Assembly: GCA_018816485.1 (NCBI GenBank)
Contig: JAHIVL010000074.1
Coordinates: 1 to 18,030, forward strand
Direction: 5' to 3'
Source: Patescibacteria group bacterium
GTDB lineage: Bacteria > Patescibacteriota > Microgenomatia > UBA1400 > PJMF01
Length of the DNA: 18,030 nucleotides
A program made the translations under genes and the position numbers. The notes below the pieces were generated by a model. It ran no database searches. It was given only the letters and a program-made list of their open reading frames with translations, and was not told the origin of the DNA. Each line of letters opens with the position of its first letter. Positions within the stretch are counted from its first letter, which is position 1. Below are positions 6,587 through 13,858 of the stretch, piece after piece.

Positions 6587-7228
6587 ATGCGCAAATTTGA
6601 TAAAAGTATTTCATTTAGTTCGTTAATACTAATTTTTATTGTTTCTTTAGTAAGTATAGCCGCTACTCAGGCTCTGTATCGCGATGTTGAGAAGTCAAAT
6701 AAAGGAACATTTGTTGTGGGAACACTTGATTTATCTGTAGAAGCAGGACAGGGAGAGGTTAGCGATCATTTTGAAGTGGAGAACATAGGTTCTTCTGACA
6801 TGTTATCTGGAAGCAAAACTTGGATTATCAAAAATGTAGGAACGCTACCGGGAAATCTTTCTATGAGAATAGAAAGATTGTCAAACTGGGAGTATGGTTG
6901 CAATGAGCCCGAAGGGCTGGAAGATACTTCTTGTGACGATCCGGGTCAAAATCAAGGTGAGTTGGGTGTTTATCTGCAATCTGATACATATTTAATCAAC
7001 GATCAAAATGAGCAACTTATAGTTTCTACGAATTTTTTTCAGGCAGACGCTTTTGGTCAACTTTGGGATCAAAATACCGGAGGAAATGTTATTATTCCTC
7101 CCAAAGAAAGCCGTTCTATAAGAATGGATTGGTCCATGAATTATGAAGATTTTATAAACGAGATTCAAGGTGACTCGGTAGAATTTGATATAGTTTTTGA
7201 GCTAGAACAGGTTGGAAATGGCAATTAA
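6587..7228 (+). CDS. TasA/camelysin-like secreted fibre protein 2
   Basis: This is a 213-residue paralogue of the protein at 4721. The signal segment (SSLILIFIVSLVSIAATQA) precedes LYRDVEKSNKGTFVVGTLDLSVE, with SipW-type cleavage after ATQA. Shared blocks in order are KTWIIKNVGTLPGNLS, WEYGCNEPEGLEDTSCDDPG with GELGVY, IPP...IRMDWS, and the end NEIQGDSVEFDIVFELEQV. The two cysteines and the acidic DPG segment are kept, which suggests a conserved disulfide/cation-binding loop. A ribosome site AAAGG (6573-6577) follows a small hairpin (6555-6572). Its 3' end overlaps the start of sipW 2, so the pair is translationally coupled. It is probably a second fibre subunit or an alternative form. Confidence 0.8.
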   Translation: MRKFDKSISFSSLILIFIVSLVSIAATQALYRDVEKSNKGTFVVGTLDLSVEAGQGEVSDHFEVENIGSSDMLSGSKTWIIKNVGTLPGNLSMRIERLSNWEYGCNEPEGLEDTSCDDPGQNQGELGVYLQSDTYLINDQNEQLIVSTNFFQADAFGQLWDQNTGGNVIIPPKESRSIRMDWSMNYEDFINEIQGDSVEFDIVFELEQVGNGN

Positions 7229-7715
7229 GTTTTTGCAACGGGTATTTTCACAACCAATTATCCAGTTGGGTTTTACTGTTGGTTTGGCTTTTTTATTTGC
7301 TCCTTTACTTAGTCAAGTTGATTTTTCAAAATTGTTTGGTTCCACTTTTTATGTTATTCAATCAGGATCGATGGAGCCCAGTATCATGACTGGAGATCTA
7401 ATTTTGATACATTCACAATCAAATTACGCTAAGAATGATGTAATTACTTTTATTGATGAGTCTTCAAGAGTGGTTACTCACAGAATAAATTCTGTGACAG
7501 CAAGTGATAGCGTTGCAGAGTTTATTACTAAAGGTGACGCTAACCCTTACCAAGATTTTGAAATTGTGTTGGCTGCTAATGTTTTAGGGAAAGTAGCTCT
7601 GGTGATTCCAAAAGCGGGTTTTATCGTCAGTTGGGGTCAGACTTGGCAAGGTATTATTATTTTAATTATTATTCCGGCCACTGCACTCATTTTCTTTGAA
7701 GTGATGCGTGAATGA
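7218..7715 (+). CDS. sipW: signal peptidase I, SipW/ER type, copy 2
   Basis: This 165-residue paralogue of the enzyme at 5459 has SGSMEPSIMTGD with Ser51, THRIN with His87 in the place of lysine, and KGDANPYQD with Asp106. It has an N-terminal membrane helix (about 14-34) and a C-terminal one (GIIILIIIPATALIFF). I chose the ATG at 7218; the TTG at 7212 would add only two residues. The ATG overlaps the last 11 bases of fibre gene 2, which implies coupled translation and a dedicated enzyme-substrate pair. It differs clearly from copy 1 outside the motifs, so the two peptidases may have different substrates. Confidence 0.9.
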   Translation: MAIKFLQRVFSQPIIQLGFTVGLAFLFAPLLSQVDFSKLFGSTFYVIQSGSMEPSIMTGDLILIHSQSNYAKNDVITFIDESSRVVTHRINSVTASDSVAEFITKGDANPYQDFEIVLAANVLGKVALVIPKAGFIVSWGQTWQGIIILIIIPATALIFFEVMRE

Positions 7716-7748
7716 GGATTGGAACAAATAAAAATTGTTAAATAAATT

Positions 7749-8057
7749 ATGAAAAACATAAATTCTAATGAATTTTGGTTTGTATATATATTAAAATGTG
7801 GTGATGGTTCGCTTTACACTGGTTTAACAAACGACCTAGAAGAAAGAGTGAAAAAACATTGTAGTGGCAAGGGAGCAAAGTATACTCGTAGTCATTTGCC
7901 AGTCACTTTGGTTTATCATGAAAAATTTCCCGATAGATCTTTGGCAACAAAACGAGAATCTGAAATTAAAAAATTATCAAGAAAAGAGAAGTTGTTGTTA
8001 ATTGAAAAAAAACTAGTTAGGCATCAAAATATTATTGGTCTATATGTTATTCTTTAA
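7749..8057 (+). CDS. GIY-YIG nuclease superfamily protein, YhbQ/UPF0213 type
   Basis: This 102-residue single-domain GIY-YIG protein has FVYILKC (GIY equivalent, 11-17), GSLYTGLT (YIG equivalent, 20-27), the catalytic-type Arg33 in NDLEERVKKH, and Glu70 in KRESEIKKLSRKEK. The family is small, is found in many bacteria, and is thought to act on nucleic acids; its true role is unknown. The C terminus runs about 12 residues past the usual KLSRKEK...LI end. It lies 33 nt after sipW 2 and only 2 nt before the Maf gene, so it belongs with the downstream genes. No clear ribosome site precedes the ATG. Confidence 0.85.
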   Translation: MKNINSNEFWFVYILKCGDGSLYTGLTNDLEERVKKHCSGKGAKYTRSHLPVTLVYHEKFPDRSLATKRESEIKKLSRKEKLLLIEKKLVRHQNIIGLYVIL

Positions 8058-8059
8058 GC

Positions 8060-8647
8060 ATGAAAAAAATTATCTTAGCTTCGCAATCACCTCAAAGAAA
8101 ATTATTAATGAATTCGATCGGAGTTTCATTTGAAGTAATGCCAGCAAATATTGATGAGAAAGCTGTGGTGGAAAATAACCAAAAAATTAGGGCTCAAAAA
8201 ATAGCTAAAGCCAAAGCAGACTATATTTCTAAAAAAGTCTTAAACGCTATTATAATTGCTGCTGATACGTTCACAATGTTTAATAATAAAGCTTATGAAA
8301 AACCAGAAAGTTTGGAGGAAGCAAAACAAATGTTGAGAGAGCAATCGGGACAAACTGGTTATTGTTACAGTGGTTTTGCCTACATTGATAAAGAGAATGA
8401 TGTTCAAGTTAGTGATGTCGCTGTTACAAAAATTGTTTTTAGAGAACTCTCAAATGTTGAAATTAATAAATATGTAGCAGAAAATCCAGTTTTAACTTGG
8501 TCGGCTGGTTTTTGTCCAGCATATCCAGCAGGTGCAAATTTGATTGCAACTATTGATGGATCATTTACTAGCTTCACACATGGCTTACCAATGGAAATAT
8601 TGATGCCACTTTTAGAGAAATCAGGAGTTTTTAATGAAGTCGAATAA
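8060..8647 (+). CDS. maf: Maf-like nucleoside triphosphate pyrophosphatase
   Basis: Maf enzymes hydrolyse non-canonical or modified nucleotides (dTTP/UTP or m7GTP, depending on subfamily) to monophosphates and pyrophosphate in the cytoplasm. The 195-residue protein has the N-terminal LASQSPQRKLLMNSIG, IIAADT with the catalytic Asp69, KP (81-82), QTGYCYSG, and ELSNVEINKY. The late motif reads WSAGFCPAYPAGANLIATIDGS...HGLPMEIL instead of the usual SAGGY...I.GS..NVVGLP. This marks it as a divergent subfamily and makes substrate assignment unsafe. Its end overlaps the next gene by 14 nt and its start is 2 nt from the GIY-YIG gene, so the three form one operon. Confidence 0.85.
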   Translation: MKKIILASQSPQRKLLMNSIGVSFEVMPANIDEKAVVENNQKIRAQKIAKAKADYISKKVLNAIIIAADTFTMFNNKAYEKPESLEEAKQMLREQSGQTGYCYSGFAYIDKENDVQVSDVAVTKIVFRELSNVEINKYVAENPVLTWSAGFCPAYPAGANLIATIDGSFTSFTHGLPMEILMPLLEKSGVFNEVE

Positions 8648-9782
8648 ATTGGCAAAGACCTTTGAAAAAAAAGTAAAAAAAAGTATAAAAAAAATAAAAT
8701 TATCTTTTTCAAAACTTTCTAATAATCAATTTCTAATTAGACTCGCGGTAATGGCATTTTTTTTGGGAATGAATATAATTTTGGGGAGATATTTTCTAGA
8801 AAATCATGATTTCTATTTACCAAAAAAGGTTGCGAATATTTTGGTAAATTCAGGAATAATTGAAAAGAATAAATCGGGGTTTTTATATGACGAAATTAAA
8901 AAAGAAGTAGAGTCGAGTCTTGAGCCACAAATAATTTTGGAAAAATTAAATGTAGAACGTCGTTTATTTGAGGTAGGAGAGCTTGAATATAATGATTCGT
9001 TGGCAAGCGCGGCAGCTATTTTATTAGAAGAAGCTGCAAAATATGATTACGATCTAGATAGTCACGATTTTTTAGCAGAACTAAAAAATGCTTTAATTCA
9101 TGTCGGATATGAATATTCACACGTAAGCCACAATACGATGGTTGGACCCATGCTAGAACAAGCCGTTGTAGATGCTTGGTTTTCCAATGCACAACAAATT
9201 GAAGCTATGAAAGACGATGATTTCACTCAAGTTGGTTTTGCGACAAAAATTGTTGGAATAAAAGATATTGGAACAGTGGGAGTGATAGTTCAAGTTTTGG
9301 GAAGACCTATGAATGTAACTCCGACTAAACCTCAGCAGACCCAAAGCCCAATAGTTTTTCCAGAAATTTCCGATGAAGAAATTGTCGATGCATTAAATAG
9401 TTATAGATTAGTACATGATGTGAGGACGCTAAATATTGATCAAAATTTATGTCAGTATGCTTCTAAAAGAGTCCAAGACTTGATTGTCTTTGGTAGTTTG
9501 GATGAGCACGCTGGTTTTAAAAAAGATTTTGATGATCAGGATAATCTTCCAGAGCCGATTAGGAATTATTCGGGTACCGAAATTGCGGAAAATTTAGCAC
9601 ATCAATATTGTAAAAATATGACTACAGGAGATTCATTTATTGCTGAAACAGGCACGTCAATTATTGAATGGTGTTTTGATTCGTCTACAAAAGGTCATAA
9701 AGAAGCACAGCTAAATAATGATTATGAAAATGTTTGTGTGAGGCATGGCGAACATATGTATGTTGTAATTTTTGGAGATTAA
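8634..9782 (+). CDS. membrane-anchored protein with degenerate and intact CAP (SCP/PR-1) domains
   Basis: The 382-residue protein begins with a very basic cytoplasmic stretch (1-31, many Lys) and one membrane helix (33-53), leaving the rest outside. Residues about 103-223 resemble a CAP domain that has lost most of its marker residues (NVERR, SHVSHN, DAWFSNAQQ, VGFATK, VQVLG). A proline/glutamine linker follows (NVTPTKPQQTQSP). Residues 246-382 form a second CAP domain with the typical tetrad: His292 (EHAGF), Glu319 (IAENLA), His355 (GHKEAQL). CAP proteins are extracellular and bind lipids, divalent metals or peptidoglycan, and some are proteases; the role here is unknown. The gene overlaps maf by 14 nt. 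Confidence 0.8.
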   Translation: MKSNKLAKTFEKKVKKSIKKIKLSFSKLSNNQFLIRLAVMAFFLGMNIILGRYFLENHDFYLPKKVANILVNSGIIEKNKSGFLYDEIKKEVESSLEPQIILEKLNVERRLFEVGELEYNDSLASAAAILLEEAAKYDYDLDSHDFLAELKNALIHVGYEYSHVSHNTMVGPMLEQAVVDAWFSNAQQIEAMKDDDFTQVGFATKIVGIKDIGTVGVIVQVLGRPMNVTPTKPQQTQSPIVFPEISDEEIVDALNSYRLVHDVRTLNIDQNLCQYASKRVQDLIVFGSLDEHAGFKKDFDDQDNLPEPIRNYSGTEIAENLAHQYCKNMTTGDSFIAETGTSIIEWCFDSSTKGHKEAQLNNDYENVCVRHGEHMYVVIFGD

Positions 9783-9813
9783 TTGTTTTGTAGTATAAAA
9801 ATTATGCTATGCT
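9783..9813 (+). promoter_or_regulatory. probable leaderless promoter of the adenosine kinase-ahcY pair
   Basis: TTGTTT (9783-9788) and TATGCT (9808-9813) are 19 nt apart, and the ATG at 9821 is 7 nt after the -10. The -10 lies in a TATGC tandem (TATGCTATGCTATGC). The long spacer makes the -35 call weak. The placement of the -10 supports the start at 9821 and not 9809, which would fall inside the -10. Confidence 0.4.
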
Positions 9814-9820
9814 ATGCATT

Positions 9821-10795
9821 ATGAAAATTCTTTTGAGTGGATCATTTTCTCAAGATCAAATTATGAATTTTGATGGCCTTTTTGAAGAATTGATTCAGCC
9901 TGATAAACTCCATGTTATTTCAATTTCTCCACTTATTAAAAGTTTGCATAGAACTAGAGGTGGCATTGCAGCAAACATCGCGTACTCACTAGCTTTATTG
10001 GGTGAGAAACCAATTTTGTATGTTTCTGCAGGTAAAGATACAAAAAATTATATCGCGAGTCTTTCTGAAATGGGCATAGATACGTCTAATGTACATTATT
10101 CAGAACTACCCACAGCAACTTTTAGTGTTTTGACAGATCAAAATGATTGTCAAGTTGGAGGATTTTATCCTGGTGCGATGTCCGATGCAAAAAGTCTAAG
10201 CATTGGGAACTTCGCAAACGAAGATATTTTTGTTGTGGTTTCTGCTCATGATCCAGCACAAATGATAGTCCAGATAAAAGAGTGTTTGAAACTAAAAAAA
10301 AGAATGTTGTTTGACATAGGTCAACAAATTTCTAGTTTGTCAAAAGATGATTTATTAACAGGCTTACAAGCTGCAGAGTTATTGATTCTCAATGATTATG
10401 AAATGACAATCTTAGCAAAGAAAGTAGAATTAACAGAAAAAGAAATAATAAGATATGTCGATACTTGCGTGGTGACATTGGGGTCAAATGGTTCGGTAAT
10501 TTATTCTAAAAAGAGTGGAGAAGGAAATCAAAATAACGACAAAAGTCATTTTTCTCAAAAAGTGGCAGCTACAAAAGTAAAAAAAACTGTTGATCCTACT
10601 GGAGCAGGAGATGCTTTTAGAGCTGGATTCTTGTATGGCTATATTAGAGATTGGAATTTAGAAACATGCGCCAAGCTTGGTTCTGTTGTGGCTGCTTTTG
10701 CAGTAGAAAAACATGGTACGCAAGAACACACATTTTCTTTGACTGAAATAAATAAAAGATATTCAGAAAATTACCAAGAAGAGTTTAAAATATAA
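9821..10795 (+). CDS. PfkB-family kinase, probable adenosine kinase
   Basis: This 324-residue ribokinase/PfkB-fold enzyme has signature 1 at residues 47-61 (GGIAANIAYSLALLG), and signature 2 DPTGAGDAFRAGF holds the anion hole and catalytic base Asp264. The N-terminal 'MKILLSGSFSQDQIM-F-G-F-' layout is that of the PfkB adenosine kinases described in mycobacteria and common in CPR and archaea. The neighbour 10 nt downstream is ahcY, which releases adenosine, so phosphorylating that adenosine to AMP is the obvious job and pulls the reversible AhcY reaction forward. Another nucleoside or sugar cannot be excluded from sequence alone. I start at 9821; an ATG at 9809 adds four residues (MLCI) that the family does not have and overlaps the promoter. 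Confidence 0.85.
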   Translation: MKILLSGSFSQDQIMNFDGLFEELIQPDKLHVISISPLIKSLHRTRGGIAANIAYSLALLGEKPILYVSAGKDTKNYIASLSEMGIDTSNVHYSELPTATFSVLTDQNDCQVGGFYPGAMSDAKSLSIGNFANEDIFVVVSAHDPAQMIVQIKECLKLKKRMLFDIGQQISSLSKDDLLTGLQAAELLILNDYEMTILAKKVELTEKEIIRYVDTCVVTLGSNGSVIYSKKSGEGNQNNDKSHFSQKVAATKVKKTVDPTGAGDAFRAGFLYGYIRDWNLETCAKLGSVVAAFAVEKHGTQEHTFSLTEINKRYSENYQEEFKI

Positions 10796-10805
10796 AAAAG
10801 GAAGT

Positions 10806-12122
10806 ATGAAAAAACAAACTAAAAAAGATTACAAAATTGCAGATATATCATTAGCCAGTTGGGGGAGAGATGAGCTTAGATTGGCTGAAAATGAGATGCC
10901 AGGACTCATGTCTCTAAGAAAAGAGTATGGGACTAAGAAGCCACTAAAAGGAGCCAGAATTGCTGGATCTCTGCACATGACTATTCAGACTGGGGTATTG
11001 ATTGAAACGTTGGTAGAGTTGGGTGCTCAAGTTAGATGGGCATCATGTAATATTTTTTCAACTCAAGATCATGCAGCGGCTGCAATTGCCAAAATGAATA
11101 TTCCAGTTTTTGCTTGGAAAGGAGAAACTGAAAAAGAGTATTGGTGGTGTACACAGCAAACTCTGAAATTCAAAGATAAAAAAGGTGAAGAAATTGGTCC
11201 TAACTTAATTCTTGATGATGGTGGTGATCTAACGAGTTTGATTCATAAAAAGTTTCCAAAATTATTGAGCGATATCAAAGGTGTTTCTGAGGAGACAACT
11301 ACGGGTGTTCATAATCTGTACAGAATGATGAAAGAAAAAAAACTTAAAATTCCCGCAATTAATGTCAATGATTCTGTAACAAAGTCGAAGTTTGACAACA
11401 TCTATGGATGTCGTGAGTCACTTGTTGATGGAATTAGGAGAGCGACTGATATTATGTTGGCTGGGAAAGTTGCTTTCGTTGCGGGTTTTGGAGATGTTGG
11501 CAAGGGTAGCGCTCAGTCACTGAGAAATAATGGTGCCAGAGTAATTATTGGTGAAGTAGATCCGATTTGTGCTTTGCAAGCTGCGATGGAAGGTTATGAA
11601 ATTAAAAGGATTGAAGATGTGATTAAAGAAGTTGATGTTTTTGTGACCGCTACGGGATGTAGGGATGTGATCAGAATCGAGCATTTAGCTGAAATGAAAG
11701 ACACGGCTATTGTTTGTAATATTGGACATTTTGATATTGAGATTCAAGTAGATGCTTTGAATAAATACAAAGGAATTAAGAAAAAACAAATCAAACCACA
11801 AGTGGATATTTATACTTTTCCTGATGGACATAGGATTATTCTTTTAGCTGAGGGTAGATTGATTAATCTTGGTTGTGCAATGGGACACCCATCTTTTGTG
11901 ATGTCTAACTCTTTCACTAATCAAGTTTTGGCTCAAATTGAATTGTTCAATAAAACTTACGAAGTTGGAGTTTATTGTTTACCAAAACACCTAGATGAAA
12001 AAGTAGCCATGTTGCATTTAGATCACATTGGAGTGAAACTAAGTAAACTCAGCAAAGAACAAGCCGATTATTTGGGCATTAAAAGAAATGGTCCGTTTAA
12101 GTCGAAGCTGTATAGATATTAA
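10806..12122 (+). CDS. ahcY: S-adenosylhomocysteine hydrolase
   Basis: A complete 438-residue enzyme that splits S-adenosylhomocysteine into adenosine and homocysteine with tightly bound NAD+, relieving product inhibition of SAM-dependent methylases. The substrate part contains GSLHMTIQT (His57), NLILDDGGDLT, SEETTTGVHN and NVNDSVTKSKFDN (catalytic-type Lys and Asp). The Rossmann part has AGFGDVGKG (226-234), and NIGHFD and GHPSFVM supply the conserved histidines. The C terminus GPFKSKLYRY keeps the Lys and Tyr that reach the NAD site of the partner subunit. A clear ribosome site (AAGGAAG) precedes the ATG, 10 nt after the kinase gene. No SAM synthetase or methionine synthase lies in the window. 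Confidence 0.97.
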   Translation: MKKQTKKDYKIADISLASWGRDELRLAENEMPGLMSLRKEYGTKKPLKGARIAGSLHMTIQTGVLIETLVELGAQVRWASCNIFSTQDHAAAAIAKMNIPVFAWKGETEKEYWWCTQQTLKFKDKKGEEIGPNLILDDGGDLTSLIHKKFPKLLSDIKGVSEETTTGVHNLYRMMKEKKLKIPAINVNDSVTKSKFDNIYGCRESLVDGIRRATDIMLAGKVAFVAGFGDVGKGSAQSLRNNGARVIIGEVDPICALQAAMEGYEIKRIEDVIKEVDVFVTATGCRDVIRIEHLAEMKDTAIVCNIGHFDIEIQVDALNKYKGIKKKQIKPQVDIYTFPDGHRIILLAEGRLINLGCAMGHPSFVMSNSFTNQVLAQIELFNKTYEVGVYCLPKHLDEKVAMLHLDHIGVKLSKLSKEQADYLGIKRNGPFKSKLYRY

Positions 12123-12179
12123 TTATTTGATTTGAGGTTGTTGTTGCCAAGTTCTTTATATTTGGGATACACATTTTTG

Positions 12180-13070
12180 TTAAGAATCGTTGTTTTTTTG
12201 ATTTATCATCACAGTTTTGGTAGATGGTAGTGATATTGACTTGTTTTGCATATTTACAAATGTCAAAACGTTTTTATATATTTGTGAAATAACAAAGACA
12301 ACTCCGGAGAAGACAGCGATTGTTGCTCCTGGAGGAGTATTGAGCAATACAGATGATATTATTCCACCTAAAACAGTTATGACGCTGAAAATTGGACTTA
12401 GTATTAGCCACAATTTTAAGGATGATGAAAGATTTTTGGCAGCGCTAGCGGGAATAATTAAAAGTGCGTTGATTAAAATGACACCAAGCAGTTTAACTCC
12501 TGCAACAATAATAATGGTAAGAAGCACTTCATATAGTCTTTGGAGCCATTTTACATTTAAACCTAATAAAGTAGCATATTCTTCATCTAGTGAGGTTGCC
12601 AACATTTGAGGCAAAAGTTGCCAAAATATTATTGCAGTAGTAATAAAAATTCCAATTATTAAATATATTTCTTGTAATTGAATTGTAAGAATATTTCCAA
12701 ATAAAAAGCTCATCATTTCTGGTTGATATCCAGGGAGTAATGAAAAAATCAACACACCAATTCCCATTGAGAATGGAAGTAATATTCCCAGAATATTATC
12801 CAATGAAAGCGAAAGGCGTTTTTTTAGAGAGGGCAATGCTAAAGCAACAATTACCGAGTAGATAAGGGCGGTAAATAGGGGATAAACTCCAAATGCTAAA
12901 CCGATTGCGACACCAGCTAGGGAAGAGTGTGCCACAGCATCACCATAGAATGCAGTTTTTCGAATTAGCGTCATTATTCCAACAATTCCAGCTAAAGTTG
13001 CTAAAAGGAGACCTGCGATCAAAGCTCTTTGAATAAAGACAAGTGAAAGGAGATCAGTGAGCGTGTTCAT
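12180..13070 (-). CDS. znuB: zinc ABC transporter permease (ABC-3 family)
   Basis: This 296-residue membrane protein of the ABC-3 (ZnuB/TroC/MntB) family is the channel subunit of a high-affinity metal importer. It has about eight hydrophobic helices. Typical family motifs are GIVGIMTLIRKTAFYGDAVAHSSLAG near the N terminus, LLGLNVKWLQRLYEVLLTI in the middle, and GVILINALLIIPASAAKNLS for the ATPase-contact region. The C-terminal tail is polar. I start at the ATG 13070, which overlaps the end of znuC by 17 nt; the longer upstream frame runs inside znuC and lacks a membrane character. It is last in the znuA-znuC-znuB operon and converges with ahcY across a 57-bp gap in which I see no hairpin. 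Confidence 0.93.
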   Translation of the reverse strand: MNTLTDLLSLVFIQRALIAGLLLATLAGIVGIMTLIRKTAFYGDAVAHSSLAGVAIGLAFGVYPLFTALIYSVIVALALPSLKKRLSLSLDNILGILLPFSMGIGVLIFSLLPGYQPEMMSFLFGNILTIQLQEIYLIIGIFITTAIIFWQLLPQMLATSLDEEYATLLGLNVKWLQRLYEVLLTIIIVAGVKLLGVILINALLIIPASAAKNLSSSLKLWLILSPIFSVITVLGGIISSVLLNTPPGATIAVFSGVVFVISQIYKNVLTFVNMQNKSISLPSTKTVMINQKNNDS

Positions 13071-13848
13071 GATGGTTCCCTTCGTGAGTGTGCATTGCGT
13101 GTGTGTGATTAAATGGTCTTGTATGTACTCCGTAGAGTTTTTCAAATGTTTCTTTGTTGAGTGTTTTTGCGGTTGTACCTGCACAAATAAGCGTTTTATT
13201 TAAACATAAAACTTGATCTGCATATTGATTAACAACTTCCATTTCATGAGTTGCTATAAGAGCAGTTACGTCTTCTTTTTCTACTAAATTCTGCAGGACT
13301 TCATAGAAAAATTGTTCTCCTTGGATGTCGATTCCAGCTTCAGGTTCATCGAGAATAAGTAGTTTAGGATGATGGAGTAGTGCACGTCCAAGAATAACTC
13401 TTTGTAGTTGTCCACCGGACAAATCACCAATTTTTTTATATCTATAATCAACTGCATTTACTTTTTGTAATATAGCTACTATTTCTGATTCTGCAGTTCC
13501 AGAACATCTTTTGCAACTTTTTTGTGTGAGCGACAACAGTTCATTAACTGTAACAGGGATTGTAGTGTCAAGAGCACTTTTTTGTGGAACATATCCAATG
13601 TGAGCTTCATTATGAGAAATATTTTTCCCTTTATCAAAAAAACTAATTTTTCCGTTATTTTTTAGAATTCCCAAAATAACTTTTAATAAAGTTGATTTGC
13701 CCGAACCATTTGGTCCAATAATCATGTTAATAGTTTTGGGTTGTAAAGAAAAGTTTATTTTATAGATAGCAGGTTCTAAAGAGCCTGGATATGTATAATT
13801 TACGTTTTTTATTTCTAAAACAGGTTGATTTTTTGTTTCTTCTACCAT
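13054..13848 (-). CDS. znuC: zinc ABC transporter ATPase with His-rich tail
   Basis: This 264-residue ATPase powers the ZnuAB importer. Walker A is GPNGSGKS (45-52), the Q-loop is YVPQKS (Gln89), the signature is LSGGQ (143-147), Walker B is LLILDEP (163-169), and the switch histidine is His201 (ATHEME). Two features are less usual. A CKRC pair (112-115) lies in the helical domain. The last 17 residues (HTHAMHTHEGNHHEHAH) hold eight histidines and probably bind zinc on the cytoplasmic side, perhaps to sense the metal level and slow import, as suggested for His-rich parts of other zinc transporters. The tail's coding sequence overlaps the znuB start. The gene begins 10 nt after znuA. Confidence 0.95.
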   Translation of the reverse strand: MVEETKNQPVLEIKNVNYTYPGSLEPAIYKINFSLQPKTINMIIGPNGSGKSTLLKVILGILKNNGKISFFDKGKNISHNEAHIGYVPQKSALDTTIPVTVNELLSLTQKSCKRCSGTAESEIVAILQKVNAVDYRYKKIGDLSGGQLQRVILGRALLHHPKLLILDEPEAGIDIQGEQFFYEVLQNLVEKEDVTALIATHEMEVVNQYADQVLCLNKTLICAGTTAKTLNKETFEKLYGVHTRPFNHTHAMHTHEGNHHEHAH

Positions 13849-13858
13849 ACTTTATATT

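Noticed and set aside
12217..12609. A 130-codon open frame on the plus strand inside znuB.
   Set aside because: It is the antisense shadow of a clear ABC-3 permease and has no family-like motifs.
13071..13184. N-terminal extension of znuB by 38 codons.
   Set aside because: The extension lies wholly in znuC in another frame and is polar. The ATG at 13070 starts right at the family's normal N terminus.
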